Positions 43,004 through 51,357 of a stretch of DNA of 64,000 nucleotides are shown one piece after another. The position numbers and the translations under genes were made by a program. The notes under the pieces are model-generated. The model ran no database searches and was not told where the DNA came from. It worked only from the letters and a program-made list of their open reading frames with translations. The stretch is from positions 1,426,001 to 1,490,000 of the forward strand of contig JAXGYU010000001.1 in the NCBI GenBank assembly GCA_040772085.1, given 5' to 3'. How positions within the stretch are numbered: position 1 is the first letter of the stretch; the number at the start of each line of letters is the position of its first letter. Origin of the DNA: JAXGMV01 sp040772085. Lineage in GTDB: Bacteria > Chloroflexota > Anaerolineae > Anaerolineales > Anaerolineaceae.

Positions 43004-43522
43004 ATGAATAAAAACGCAAATGAAGCATTAATAGCGGGCAGCAAGCGCGCTAAAAAAGTCTTAAGACGCCGCGATAACGCGGTGAAAGAACGCGAGGACT
43101 ACGAACGCCGCAAACAGGACAACCAGAAGTTGATGGAATCCTACACGCAGGAACTCTATGACCTGGCGGAGAGCAACGGATTGCGGGAAGCAGTTCAACG
43201 ATTTGCCGAAAAGATAGGCGGAACTGTTACCAGCAACATGCGCTTCCATGTGCATCAAGGCTTCTCGACCGCCTGCCTTGACCCATCGCTGGTTGCGCCG
43301 GAAATCGGCGAACTGCGGGCATCCTTCCTCTCATACAAAATTACCTGGCCCGAGGGCGAGGAATACAAGCAAATTGAGCTCAAGATGGACCGCAAGGGCT
43401 GGATTAACTTCCACAACAGGCTGATCTCAACGCCGCCGTTTTTCTGGCAGCGCAATATGCCCGAGTCACTGGACGAGCTGATCAGCAAATCACTGGAGCG
43501 TGCCTCGGTCGTGTCAGTCTGA
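43004..43522 (+). CDS. Unknown protein with N-terminal coiled coil
   Basis: I do not recognise a family. The 172 residues start with a Lys/Arg/Glu-rich helix (KRAKKVLRRRDNAVKEREDYERRKQDNQKLM is typical of it) that probably forms a coiled coil over residues 10-55, followed by a mixed alpha/beta part with aromatic residues (KGWINFHNRLISTPPFFWQRN). There is no signal peptide or membrane segment. The start ATG 43004 has GAGGTGG upstream. Its end lies 19 bp before the RNase D start, so they may be related in expression, although RNase D has its own promoter. Confidence 0.75.
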   Translation: MNKNANEALIAGSKRAKKVLRRRDNAVKEREDYERRKQDNQKLMESYTQELYDLAESNGLREAVQRFAEKIGGTVTSNMRFHVHQGFSTACLDPSLVAPEIGELRASFLSYKITWPEGEEYKQIELKMDRKGWINFHNRLISTPPFFWQRNMPESLDELISKSLERASVVSV

Positions 43523-43529
43523 AGAAGAC

Positions 43530-43535
43530 TATAAT
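43530..43535 (+). promoter_or_regulatory. -10 box with probable leaderless start (rnd)
   Basis: TATAAT at 43530-43535; the expected start of transcription falls on the A of ATG 43542, with no ribosome-binding site between. The -35 is not recognisable. Confidence 0.55.
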
Positions 43536-43541
43536 TACATA

Positions 43542-44669
43542 ATGAACAGCACCCAACTGGCGCCGGTTTGGGTCGATAGCCCGAGCAAGCTCTCTGAACT
43601 GGTTCGTGAACTCAAAAAACAAACGATCATCAGCGTTGATACCGAATCAAACAGCCTTTTCGCCTATCACGAAAAGGTTTGTCTGATTCAATTTTCGACC
43701 AGCGAACACGACTATCTGGTCGATCCACTGGCCTTGGCAGACCTCTCCGAACTGGCAGAGATCTTCGCCGACCCGCGCATCGAGAAAGTCTTTCACGCGG
43801 CGGAATACGACATCATTTGCCTGACCCGCGATTACGGCTATACATTCGCCAACCTGTTCGATACCATGCTGGCTGCGCGCACTGCCGGCTGGAAAACATT
43901 TGGTTTGGGCAGCCTGCTGGAGCAGAAATTTGACGTGCTGGTTGACAAGAAATATCAGCGGGCTGACTGGTCCAAACGGCCTCTTTCGGACGAGCAGATC
44001 GATTACGCGCGCCACGACACGCATTACCTGATCGCGCTGCGCGCCCTGCTCTCGGATGAGCTGGAACGCATGGGCAGGCTGGGTCTGGCGCAGGAAGATT
44101 TTGAACGCCTGACGAAAATGAAGGCGCCCGATCTTCATGACCCGCTGACAAATTGCTGGCGCGTTGCCGGCAACCACGTGCTGGAGCCTGATCAGATGGG
44201 CGTGCTGAATGCTATGTGCGGGCTGCGCGAAGAGCTGGCAGAGGCAGCGGACAAACCGCCGTTCAAAGTGTTCAGCAATGACCTGCTGGTAGGTGTCGCG
44301 CTCGAGCTGCCTGAATCGCTCAAGGAGCTGGAGCAAATAAAAGGCGCCAGCCGCTACGTCTCGCGGCGCTTTGGCGGTCAGATCCTCGAGGCGGTACGGA
44401 TGGGCAAACAAACACCGGCGCCACCGCGTCAAAGACATCAACGCCCTTCGAACGCGTTTTTGCGCCGGCTGGAAAAACTGCGTGAATGGCGCAAGGTCGT
44501 CGCCCGGCAATGGGAAGTCGAATCGGATGTCATTTTGCCTAAAGATATTCTGGAAGAAATCGTCGCGGACAACCCGCGCAAATTGACTGAGCTCAAGACC
44601 GCGATGCATGACGCCCCCTGGCGTTTCACTCATTTCGGAGAACAAATCCTGCAGGCGCTGACTGCCTGA
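43542..44669 (+). CDS. rnd: Ribonuclease D-like 3'-5' exonuclease with HRDC domains
   Basis: A 375-residue DEDD-family RNase. Exo I is ISVDTESNSL (D33, E35), Exo II is HAAEYDIICL near 88, FDTMLAARTAG near 108, and Exo III YARHDTHYLIAL near 150. The C-terminal half contains one or two HRDC-like helical domains (from about 208 and about 305). RNase D trims 3' ends of tRNA and other stable RNAs. The ATG 43542 is preferred; a start at 43500 would lie inside the preceding gene. The next gene is a beta-CASP nuclease 25 bp away. Confidence 0.93.
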   Translation: MNSTQLAPVWVDSPSKLSELVRELKKQTIISVDTESNSLFAYHEKVCLIQFSTSEHDYLVDPLALADLSELAEIFADPRIEKVFHAAEYDIICLTRDYGYTFANLFDTMLAARTAGWKTFGLGSLLEQKFDVLVDKKYQRADWSKRPLSDEQIDYARHDTHYLIALRALLSDELERMGRLGLAQEDFERLTKMKAPDLHDPLTNCWRVAGNHVLEPDQMGVLNAMCGLREELAEAADKPPFKVFSNDLLVGVALELPESLKELEQIKGASRYVSRRFGGQILEAVRMGKQTPAPPRQRHQRPSNAFLRRLEKLREWRKVVARQWEVESDVILPKDILEEIVADNPRKLTELKTAMHDAPWRFTHFGEQILQALTA

Positions 44670-44694
44670 CACTTTACCGGAGGTAACGAAACTG

Positions 44695-46092
44695 ATGAAA
44701 ATCCATTTCAATGGCGCCGCAGAAACTGTAACCGGATCACAATACCTGCTGGAGATCAATGACAAACGCCTGCTGCTGGAGTGCGGACTGTATCAGGGCA
44801 AGCGTGATGAGAGCTACCAGCGCAACAAGGGCTTCGCCTTCAACCCGGGCAAAGTGGACGCCATGATCCTTTCGCACGCGCATATCGATCATAGCGGCAA
44901 CCTGCCCAACCTCGTCAGCCAGGGCTACAACAAGACCATTTATGCTACGGCGGCGACCGTCGCGCTGGCTGACCTGATGCTGCGTGACTCGGGGCACATC
45001 CAGGAATCGGACGCCGAGTTTGTCAACCGCAAACGCATCCGCCGTGGAGAACCGCCGATCGAGCCGCTCTATACAGTGGAAGACGCGGAAAGCGTCATGC
45101 CGCTCTTTACTTCTAAGGAATACAACGAGTATTTCGAGCCAATCCCGGGCGTAACCGCGCATTTTGAAGAAGCGGGGCATATGCTGGGTTCGAGCAGTGT
45201 TGTGCTGGATATTGAGGAAGCCGGCAGAAAGTTCCGCCTGTGGTTCTCGGGCGATATCGGGCGCTATAAACTGCCGCTGCTGCGCGATCCGGTGCTGCCG
45301 TCTAAGGCGGATTACCTGATCATGGAATGCACCTACGGCGATGTCAATCATCCTGAGCCGGAGCAGGCTTATATGCTATTGCGCGACACCATCCAGCGCA
45401 CCATCAGCCGCCGCGGCAAGGTGATCATCCCGGCATTCGCGGTCGGCCGCACGCAGGAACTGGTCTATGACATCAACCGCATGATCAAGAGCGGTGAAAT
45501 TCCGCGCGTACCCACTTTTGTGGACAGCCCGCTGGCGGTCAACACGACGGATGTCTTCAAACAATATCCCCGCTATTTCGATGCCGAAACCTGGGCGTTC
45601 ATGGACAACGGCAAGAACCCGGCGCTCGAGTTTGACGGGCTGACCTACACCCGCTCAGTCGACGAGTCGATCGCGCTCAATAGCCGTGACGACCCAATAA
45701 TCATCATCTCGTCATCCGGTATGGCTGAGGTCGGGCGCATCCTTCATCATCTCAAGCACAACATTGAAGATTCACGCAGCACGGTGGTGATCGTCTCATG
45801 GCAGGCGCCCAACACGCTCGGCCGGCGCCTGGTGGAAGGCGAGCGCAACATCAAGATTTTCGGCGAGAACTACTACCGCCGCGCCGAGGTGGTCAGCATT
45901 CAGGGCTTGTCCGGTCATGCCGGCCAGGACATGCTGCTCAAGTATGCGGCCGCCAGCGAGGAGACAGTGAAGAAGGTGATGCTGGTGCACGGTGAGGAGC
46001 GCGGGGCAGTGCCATTGCGCCAGTTGATTCTTGGCAGGACCAAGATTGAGGATGTGGTTTATCCCAAGCTGTACGACGTGATCGAGTTATAA
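44695..46092 (+). CDS. MBL-fold/beta-CASP RNA-processing nuclease
   Basis: A 465-residue protein. MKIHFNGAAETVTGSQYLLE and LLLECGLYQGKRDE, followed by SHAHIDHSGNLP, are the metallo-beta-lactamase core. The beta-CASP part includes FSGDIGR, MECTYGD, IPAFAVGRTQELVYDI, SSSGMAEVGRILHHL and IQGLSGHAGQDMLLKYA. It belongs to the CPSF73-like bacterial group (YsiG/TTHA0252 type), which are RNA endonucleases. GGAGG lies before ATG 44695. It follows RNase D and precedes tRNA-Ser, so RNA processing is a sensible context. Confidence 0.94.
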   Translation: MKIHFNGAAETVTGSQYLLEINDKRLLLECGLYQGKRDESYQRNKGFAFNPGKVDAMILSHAHIDHSGNLPNLVSQGYNKTIYATAATVALADLMLRDSGHIQESDAEFVNRKRIRRGEPPIEPLYTVEDAESVMPLFTSKEYNEYFEPIPGVTAHFEEAGHMLGSSSVVLDIEEAGRKFRLWFSGDIGRYKLPLLRDPVLPSKADYLIMECTYGDVNHPEPEQAYMLLRDTIQRTISRRGKVIIPAFAVGRTQELVYDINRMIKSGEIPRVPTFVDSPLAVNTTDVFKQYPRYFDAETWAFMDNGKNPALEFDGLTYTRSVDESIALNSRDDPIIIISSSGMAEVGRILHHLKHNIEDSRSTVVIVSWQAPNTLGRRLVEGERNIKIFGENYYRRAEVVSIQGLSGHAGQDMLLKYAAASEETVKKVMLVHGEERGAVPLRQLILGRTKIEDVVYPKLYDVIEL

Positions 46093-46093
46093 T
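46088..46093 (+). promoter_or_regulatory. -10 box of tRNA-Ser
   Basis: TATAAT at 46088-46093 overlaps the stop codon of the beta-CASP gene; the start would lie about 7-8 nt before the mature tRNA at 46107. The -35 is weak. Confidence 0.5.
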
Positions 46094-46106
46094 TAGGCGC
46101 AATTCC

Positions 46107-46194
46107 GGAGAGGTGCCTGAGCGGTTGAAAGGGGCGGTCTCGAAAACCGTTGTGGCCCTGGTGGTCACCGTGGGTTCGAATCCCACCCTCTCCG
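46107..46194 (+). tRNA. tRNA-Ser (anticodon CGA)
   Basis: GGAGAGG pairs with CCTCTCC; the anticodon arm GCGGT-CTCGAAA-ACCGT holds CGA; a long variable arm (TTGTGGCCCTGGTGGTCACC) and T-arm GTGGG-TTCGAAT-CCCAC follow. It is a complete class II tRNA with discriminator G and no encoded CCA. It reads UCG. The AT-rich AbiE region begins right after it, as expected for an island inserted at a tRNA gene. Confidence 0.96.
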
Positions 46195-46338
46195 CAGTAG
46201 AACAAAGGTTGGCGAAGCCAGCCTTTTTCTATTTATATCGTTTTATGTTCTACTGGTTAATCGTCAGTCCAAACGGATATGGCCGACATGATGCCGGACA
46301 ATTACGATTTTTATTTACAATGTTAAAATGCAATAATA

Positions 46339-46375
46339 TTTACATATATGCTTATTATGTATATAATATAAGCAT
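46339..46375 (+). promoter_or_regulatory. abiEi promoter with inverted-repeat operator
   Basis: TTTACA (46339-46344), a 17-bp spacer and TATAAT (46362-46367). The expected start is at the ATG at 46374, so the mRNA is probably leaderless. A perfect 8-bp inverted repeat, ATGCTTAT (46348-46355) and ATAAGCAT (46368-46375), spans the spacer to the start. AbiEi antitoxins repress their own promoter by binding inverted repeats, so this is a good operator candidate. Confidence 0.65.
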
Positions 46376-46985
46376 GGATGTAAAAAGCAATAGGAAGCCA
46401 ATCGATAGATTACGTAAACTCCTCATGGATCAGAAAGGGATGCTGTTCACTTCTGATTTGGCAATACATGGGATTCCAAGGACTTATCTCTCGATCATGG
46501 AAAGAAATGGAGAAATCCAGAGGGTGGCCCGAGGTGTATATTCTGCTCATAATTCACTAGAAGACGATATGGCAAGCTTACAATCCAGGTTCAAGCATGC
46601 AATATTCTCTCACGAAACCGCACTTTTTTTCTGGGACCTTACCGACCGTACACCCTTGTTTTATTCAGTCACCGTCCCGAGCGGTTACAACGCAACGTCT
46701 CTCAGGTCTGTTGGAGCTAAAATATATTTTGTGAAGCGCGATTTGCATTCATTAGGCGCATCCACATCCAAGACTGCTCATGGGGGTCTTGTGAAAACCT
46801 ACAACCGCGAAAGAACAATCTGTGACGTGCTTCGCAGTCGAAACAGGATGGATATTCAATTCGTAAATGAGGCGTTGAGGCGATATGTCAGGAATAAAGA
46901 AAGAAATATCGATCTCCTTTATGCTTATGCTGAGAAATTCCGTATTCAGAAGGTCGTGCGATCAACTATAGAGGTGCTTCTTTGA
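46374..46985 (+). CDS. abiEi: AbiEi-type antitoxin (type IV TA, transcriptional repressor)
   Basis: A 203-residue protein. The N-terminal part (IDRLRKLLMDQKGMLFTSDLAIHGIPRTYLSIMERNGEIQRVARGVY) is the winged-helix AbiEi_4-type DNA-binding domain. HAIFSHETALFFWDLTDRTP and VPSGYNAT are the conserved start of the C-terminal antitoxin domain, ending with the RERTICDVLR motif. I reject the longer frame from 46113, which would read through tRNA-Ser. The gene is AT-rich compared with its neighbours, consistent with transfer. It appears intact, but its toxin partner downstream is broken. Confidence 0.9.
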   Translation: MDVKSNRKPIDRLRKLLMDQKGMLFTSDLAIHGIPRTYLSIMERNGEIQRVARGVYSAHNSLEDDMASLQSRFKHAIFSHETALFFWDLTDRTPLFYSVTVPSGYNATSLRSVGAKIYFVKRDLHSLGASTSKTAHGGLVKTYNRERTICDVLRSRNRMDIQFVNEALRRYVRNKERNIDLLYAYAEKFRIQKVVRSTIEVLL

Positions 46986-47810
46986 GTAAGGCCATGCAGC
47001 TCAAGGCCAAAATCAAGAATATGGCCCAGGATGCTCATATCCCAGCGCAGGCAGTTCTTCAGAACTTTATGTGAACGCTTGCTGGAACGAATCGCGCGCT
47101 CTGCACACCGCGATCGGATAATACTCAAAGGCGGCATGCTGATTGCCTCCATGGTTGGGATCAGCACCAGAACAACCATGGACATGGATGCGACCTTAAG
47201 AAACTTTCCATTAACTGAAGCACCTATCTGGGCAATCTTTCAGGAAATTTGCGAAGTTACCCTTGATGATAGTATTTCCTTGTCGCTGGAACACATTGAA
47301 CCAATCCGAGAAGATGACGAATACGGTGGTTTCCGGGTTGCTTTTGATAGCCAGGTACGAGACGATCAAAACGGCACTCAAAGTCGATGTAACCACAGGG
47401 GACGTCATAACACCTGACGCAGTTCGTTATACCTATCCATCGGCATTTGAAGACAAATATATTGAGGTCTGGGCATATAATCTTGAGACTATTCTGGCAG
47501 AGAAACTTGAGACCATTCTTCGCAGGAGTGTTCTGAATACGACCCAGAGATTTCTATGATATCTATATTCTGACGAAGATATATGGACATTTGATCAACC
47601 AGGATATATTAGTTGCCGCATTGAATGCGACTGCCCAAAACAGAATGTCAGTTGATACATTAAAAGAATGCCAGTGCAATCATCCAATCCATTCATGATG
47701 ATTCGACCATGCGGATAAGATGGGATCGTTATTGTAAAAATTATTTCGCAAATGGAATTCCATTCGAGGAAGTTATTAGGGTCATTCAGCATGTCCTAGA
47801 CCGCGTCTGA
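46982..47810 (+). pseudogene. abiEii: AbiEii-type toxin, broken by several frameshifts
   Basis: A DUF1814 nucleotidyltransferase-like toxin. It begins at TTG 46982, overlapping the abiEi stop (LSKAMQLKAKIKNMAQDAHI), but meets TGA at 47072-47074 where two bases seem lost. The frame resumes as RLLERIARSAHRDRIILKGG and MVGISTRTTMDMDATLRN (the GS..D.D-type core), EPIREDDEYGGFRV. It shifts again near 47350 (ARYETIKTALKVDVTTGD follows), near 47545 (RDFYDIYILTKIYG) and near 47665 (AIIQSIHDDSTMRIRWDRYC), ending at TGA 47808. At least four indels make it inactive. The antitoxin survives alone, a common decay stage. Confidence 0.85.
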
Positions 47811-47825
47811 ATCGGATGCCCCAGA

Positions 47826-48128
47826 GTGATTAATGAGCGCATCCTTAATCTTGGCACAAATGTAAGAAGGGAGTTTAAAAAGCAATATATCGCATACAAA
47901 GCTGATACTAATTTTGTGGATGTGGTGTTTTTAAGTTCAAGATTACGACTGTTCGTAAATATGGAATATGCCGATGTGATTGATCCTAAAAGAATGTGCA
48001 GGGATGTTACCGGTGTGGGGCGATGGGGCAACGGAAATGTTGAGGTAAGCTTCGATAACTTGAACGAGCTTGATGACGTAATGAACATAATCGAACAGTC
48101 ATACCGAGCACAAGATTTCGAAGAGTAG
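47826..48128 (+). pseudogene. DUF5655-like C-terminal fragment
   Basis: One hundred codons from a GTG with no ribosome-binding site. The sequence NERILNLGTNVRREFKKQYIAYKADTNFVDVVF and DPKRMCRDVTGVGRWGNGNVEVSFDNLNELDDVMNIIEQS matches the C-terminal DUF5655 domain found at the end of larger proteins with DUF4268, DUF91-like or nuclease parts. The N-terminal part is missing, so this is probably the remains of a longer gene in the decayed island. It could instead be a free domain; no evidence for that. Confidence 0.6.
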
Positions 48129-48367
48129 GATCCATTGGATTGAACTTGTATTCCTTGGTTAAGTAAATTAAGGGCAACTGTCCTTACCTATTATTGCTAC
48201 GAACACTCTAGAAAGAATGGATTATTCTACATTACAAAATGACAGCGCATTTGTCCATGCTATTCAAGCTGATTCATCCAAAAAGGCTGGCTGATGCGTC
48301 CAATTAGCCCGTCTGGTGATACCATTGCCATCACTGCCAAGTGATTCATTCTCTGGAGGAAACTCTA

Positions 48368-48826
48368 ATGAAAACCAGCGGATTCCTCAACCACATCCCT
48401 GATCTGACGCTCGTGCTGTCAATCGTGCTGTCCGTCCTTCTGGATCGTGCCCAGCCTGTAATCGAGCTGATCCCCTTTCCCTTCAGTCTGGTCGGCTGGC
48501 TGATCATCCTCTGGGCAATCGGCCTGGTGCTGGCGTCCATCCGCAGCCTGCAGGCAAACAAGACTTCAACTGACCCGCTCGGCGCGCCAACGACGCTGAT
48601 CACCAGCGGACCGTTTGCATTCTCGCGCAACCCGCTCTATCTGGCGTATTTTCTGACCATGCTGGGCACGGCGTTTGTCCTGGGCAGCTTCAGCGCGTTC
48701 ATCCCGCCTTTGCTGGGTTTCCTGCTGCTCGACAAATGGATCATCCCGATCGAGGAGAAAGCCATGAGCGAGACCTTCGGCGAAGCGTATGCGGTGTACC
48801 AGCAGAAGGTCAGGCGCTGGATATAA
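48368..48826 (+). CDS. Isoprenylcysteine carboxyl methyltransferase-like membrane protein
   Basis: A 152-residue membrane protein with four segments. FAFSRNPLYLAYFLTMLGTAFVLG holds the typical R-NP-Y-LA motif of the ICMT/PEMT (phospholipid methyltransferase) superfamily, and EEKAMSETFGEAYAVYQQKVRRW is the conserved C-terminal end with the EE dyad. These enzymes use SAM; bacterial members methylate lipids or unknown small substrates. The start ATG 48368 lies 7 nt after GGAGGA; an earlier in-frame ATG at 48341 is less likely. It faces the sortase gene convergently. Confidence 0.85.
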   Translation: MKTSGFLNHIPDLTLVLSIVLSVLLDRAQPVIELIPFPFSLVGWLIILWAIGLVLASIRSLQANKTSTDPLGAPTTLITSGPFAFSRNPLYLAYFLTMLGTAFVLGSFSAFIPPLLGFLLLDKWIIPIEEKAMSETFGEAYAVYQQKVRRWI

Positions 48827-48882
48827 GATAAAACAGGCGCCCCTCAGGCGCCTGATCATTTACTCACAGAAACTCAAACGGG

Positions 48883-51084
48883 TTAATTCACCGCGGTCAG
48901 TACCGCCCGCACGATCCTCCGGGCGGCATACGTTTGATTTTTTTCATCGTACGTTTCACACGTGAGCAAAGTCACCCAGTCTTTCTGCTCAGTCACCATT
49001 ACCTTATCAATATCCGTGCTGCTGATGCGCTCGTTTGTTTGCACCGAATATTCGTAGGTTTTGCCAAACGCGTGGATGAATATCTTCTCACCATATTTCA
49101 TCTCTTTCAACCCGAAGAAGGGTCCCGGCTGGTTATAGGCATTCCAGACGTGGGCAGTTAATACCGTATTCCCGCTCCAGGTCGGATAAGCCGTCCCATA
49201 GAGATAGCCAACCTGGTTATTGAGCCAGCCGATGTCCCATTCGCCATTCACATGTGGCACGCCTGTTATCTCGACTTTCTTGTTGAGCCTGGGAATTTCG
49301 AGCACCAGCGCCGCTGAGTCGCTCGCTTCTACCTTCTCCTGCACCGGGGGCACCTTAACCCCAACCATCGGATGGCCAGTCACAGGGATCAGGAAACCCC
49401 GATCTGGTATTTCCGGTGTCGGTGTGGGCGTAGGCTGCTCTTCCGGGGTATATGGCACGCAACTTTCAAGATTATAGCCAGCCACGCTCGCCAGCAAACC
49501 AGACGCGATATCAATTGCCAGGTTACCGCTTTTTTCGGCGGTTACTGTAACATTCGTGACGGGATAATAAGTATTGGATGGGCTCGGGTCTTCATTAATA
49601 ACATATTCATAACGGTAATGGCCTTTGGGCAGATCGTCCATCGTAATCGTGACCGTCTGGCTGGCAGCGTCAAAACTTACCGGCGGATTGACCTCCCTTT
49701 CAGCGCCGTCCACAACGTGATAAACCTTAAATTCAGGTTCAACGAAGGTCGCATAGGACGCCAGCTTGAATGTCACCGTGCCGTCGATATTGGTTACAAG
49801 CCGCAGCCCTTCCAGCAAGTTTGTCTGAAATTCCGCGAAGTCCGCTCCTTCATTATGGCTGATGAAATAATTATCCTGCGACGCCATCTCTTTCATCGCA
49901 GTCTGCACGACTGGCTGCACATAAGGTCTGTAGGTTATTCCATTCAAATTGCCAGCAATGAAACGCTTGATATCTTCCCAGTAAGCGGAAACAAAGGTCG
50001 CGTCTGAAAGTTGCCCGCCCATTTGTTCCGGCACGCCGCCAGTGGCTTTCATCTCGGCAGCTTTAGCGACAACAGACCCCATCATACGAACGTAATCTTC
50101 CCACGGATCATAGGTGTATGCTGAAAAATCAACAACAGGTCCATCAGGACCAGACACCAACTCGTACATGAAAAAAGGTAGCAATGAAGTTGGCTCAGCA
50201 GGGTTTTTAATGTACCAGGTTTTACCATTTTCGTCGGTGAAGGTTCGATAAGGCACCTGAATACCGTCGGCGTTTGTGTAGGTGTAAGTGCTTACCGTCG
50301 TATTCTCATCGTTCCAGTACCGTTCAAAGTAAGTTCGCGCTTTATCTTCATACACCCAGGTATAACCACGATCAAGATGCGCGGTATTATCGGTGGGGAT
50401 GGGCTCAGTGCCAGGTGGGAAGTTGGACATCTTGCCCGAATTTGCAACACCATCCGTAATCAGGAAGTAGATCGTATCGCGGTGTGTTTCGATATTATCT
50501 TCCAGGTAGTACGCCGAGTCATAAGGGTTTGTCGAGCCAAGCGACTCAGTATAGATTTTTTCCGCCAGCGCCAGTCCATCAATGGTGGGGGTGGCGCCTA
50601 ATGGCGAGATCGCGTCAACAGCCGCATTCAGCACCGCAAGGTCTGTCGTCAGCGGTGTGTTAGTCAGTTTATAGCCAAACCAGTCGTAGTATTGATATTC
50701 GATATCACCATTTTCACGGGTGATACCAAACCCGGTAGACCCCTGGTAGGTGACCAGCATGGCCCGGTCTTTCGGATATCCATTAGCAGTCAGACCGAGG
50801 TCCAGCGATCCAAACATTTGTTTCAGGGTTTCTTTCACCTGTGGCATGGTCTGGGTAAAGGATCCGCTGGCATCCTGGATGATGACAACATCATAATAGT
50901 TCTGGTTCAAAGGCCAGACCAGATCGGAATTGCCCGCAAGGACGCGTTTGCAGTTTTCTTCATCAACGGATGTCACCGCCATTGTGCTGGTAAATGGCAC
51001 AGACGCCGCCAACGCGAAGGCAGTGTGACCAAGCAGCAGGCAGAATACCAAAAGGAAATAAAGGGGTGTTAGTCTTTTCTGCAT
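48883..51084 (-). CDS. Secreted VWA-sortase fusion protein
   Basis: A 733-residue protein with a signal peptide (residues 1-27, ending ALAAS). A von Willebrand A domain has an intact MIDAS start DASGS (71-75) and a later YFLITDGVAN. After beta-rich sequence and a Pro/Thr spacer (about 548-562), the last 150 residues are a sortase domain. Its catalytic residues are His645 (TAHVWNA), Cys709 (TLLTCET) and Arg722 (AARRIVRA). The His-Cys and Cys-Arg distances (64 and 13) equal those in S. aureus SrtA. No C-terminal membrane segment and no separate pilin-like substrate are visible nearby. Read as an adhesin or pilus-tip-like protein with a built-in transpeptidase, it is unusual. It may attach itself or others to a surface; the substrate signal is unknown. 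Confidence 0.88.
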   Translation of the reverse strand: MQKRLTPLYFLLVFCLLLGHTAFALAASVPFTSTMAVTSVDEENCKRVLAGNSDLVWPLNQNYYDVVIIQDASGSFTQTMPQVKETLKQMFGSLDLGLTANGYPKDRAMLVTYQGSTGFGITRENGDIEYQYYDWFGYKLTNTPLTTDLAVLNAAVDAISPLGATPTIDGLALAEKIYTESLGSTNPYDSAYYLEDNIETHRDTIYFLITDGVANSGKMSNFPPGTEPIPTDNTAHLDRGYTWVYEDKARTYFERYWNDENTTVSTYTYTNADGIQVPYRTFTDENGKTWYIKNPAEPTSLLPFFMYELVSGPDGPVVDFSAYTYDPWEDYVRMMGSVVAKAAEMKATGGVPEQMGGQLSDATFVSAYWEDIKRFIAGNLNGITYRPYVQPVVQTAMKEMASQDNYFISHNEGADFAEFQTNLLEGLRLVTNIDGTVTFKLASYATFVEPEFKVYHVVDGAEREVNPPVSFDAASQTVTITMDDLPKGHYRYEYVINEDPSPSNTYYPVTNVTVTAEKSGNLAIDIASGLLASVAGYNLESCVPYTPEEQPTPTPTPEIPDRGFLIPVTGHPMVGVKVPPVQEKVEASDSAALVLEIPRLNKKVEITGVPHVNGEWDIGWLNNQVGYLYGTAYPTWSGNTVLTAHVWNAYNQPGPFFGLKEMKYGEKIFIHAFGKTYEYSVQTNERISSTDIDKVMVTEQKDWVTLLTCETYDEKNQTYAARRIVRAVLTAVN

Positions 51085-51285
51085 TGTGTTTCTCCGATGT
51101 AAAGCAGGCTAAGGCCCCGGAACTGTTCAATTAATCAGATGATTAAATCATTGTACCATGTTTAAAAATAATAATTATTGATACTTTTTTTTCTGAACAA
51201 TGGAGCGCTGTTCGCTGCAGGTGAATGAATGCTGACGACCCCGGCGTGAGCTTCGCTCGAGCCAGCGGTTCGTATGAAGCTCCAT

Positions 51286-51315
51286 TTGACATTGGCATAC
51301 GCATTTTGCTAAACT
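51286..51315 (+). promoter_or_regulatory. SigA-type promoter for the BNR-repeat gene
   Basis: TTGACA (51286-51291), an 18-bp spacer, and TAAACT (51310-51315). The start near 51322 leaves a leader of about 36 nt, including GAAAGGAG before ATG 51358. Confidence 0.65.
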
Positions 51316-51357
51316 TTTTTCAATATCGGTTTTTATCAGTATTGAAAGGAGCGCAGG

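Noticed and set aside
43647..44765. 372-codon frame opposite rnd
   Set aside because: Antisense to a gene with all exonuclease motifs; not credible as coding.
46113..46985. Longer 290-residue AbiEi frame
   Set aside because: Its first part reads through tRNA-Ser and has no homology; the true start at 46374 follows a good promoter.
46195..48367. Complete integrative element with integrase at tRNA-Ser
   Set aside because: No integrase, relaxase or clear direct repeat of the tRNA end was found; only decayed accessory genes remain.
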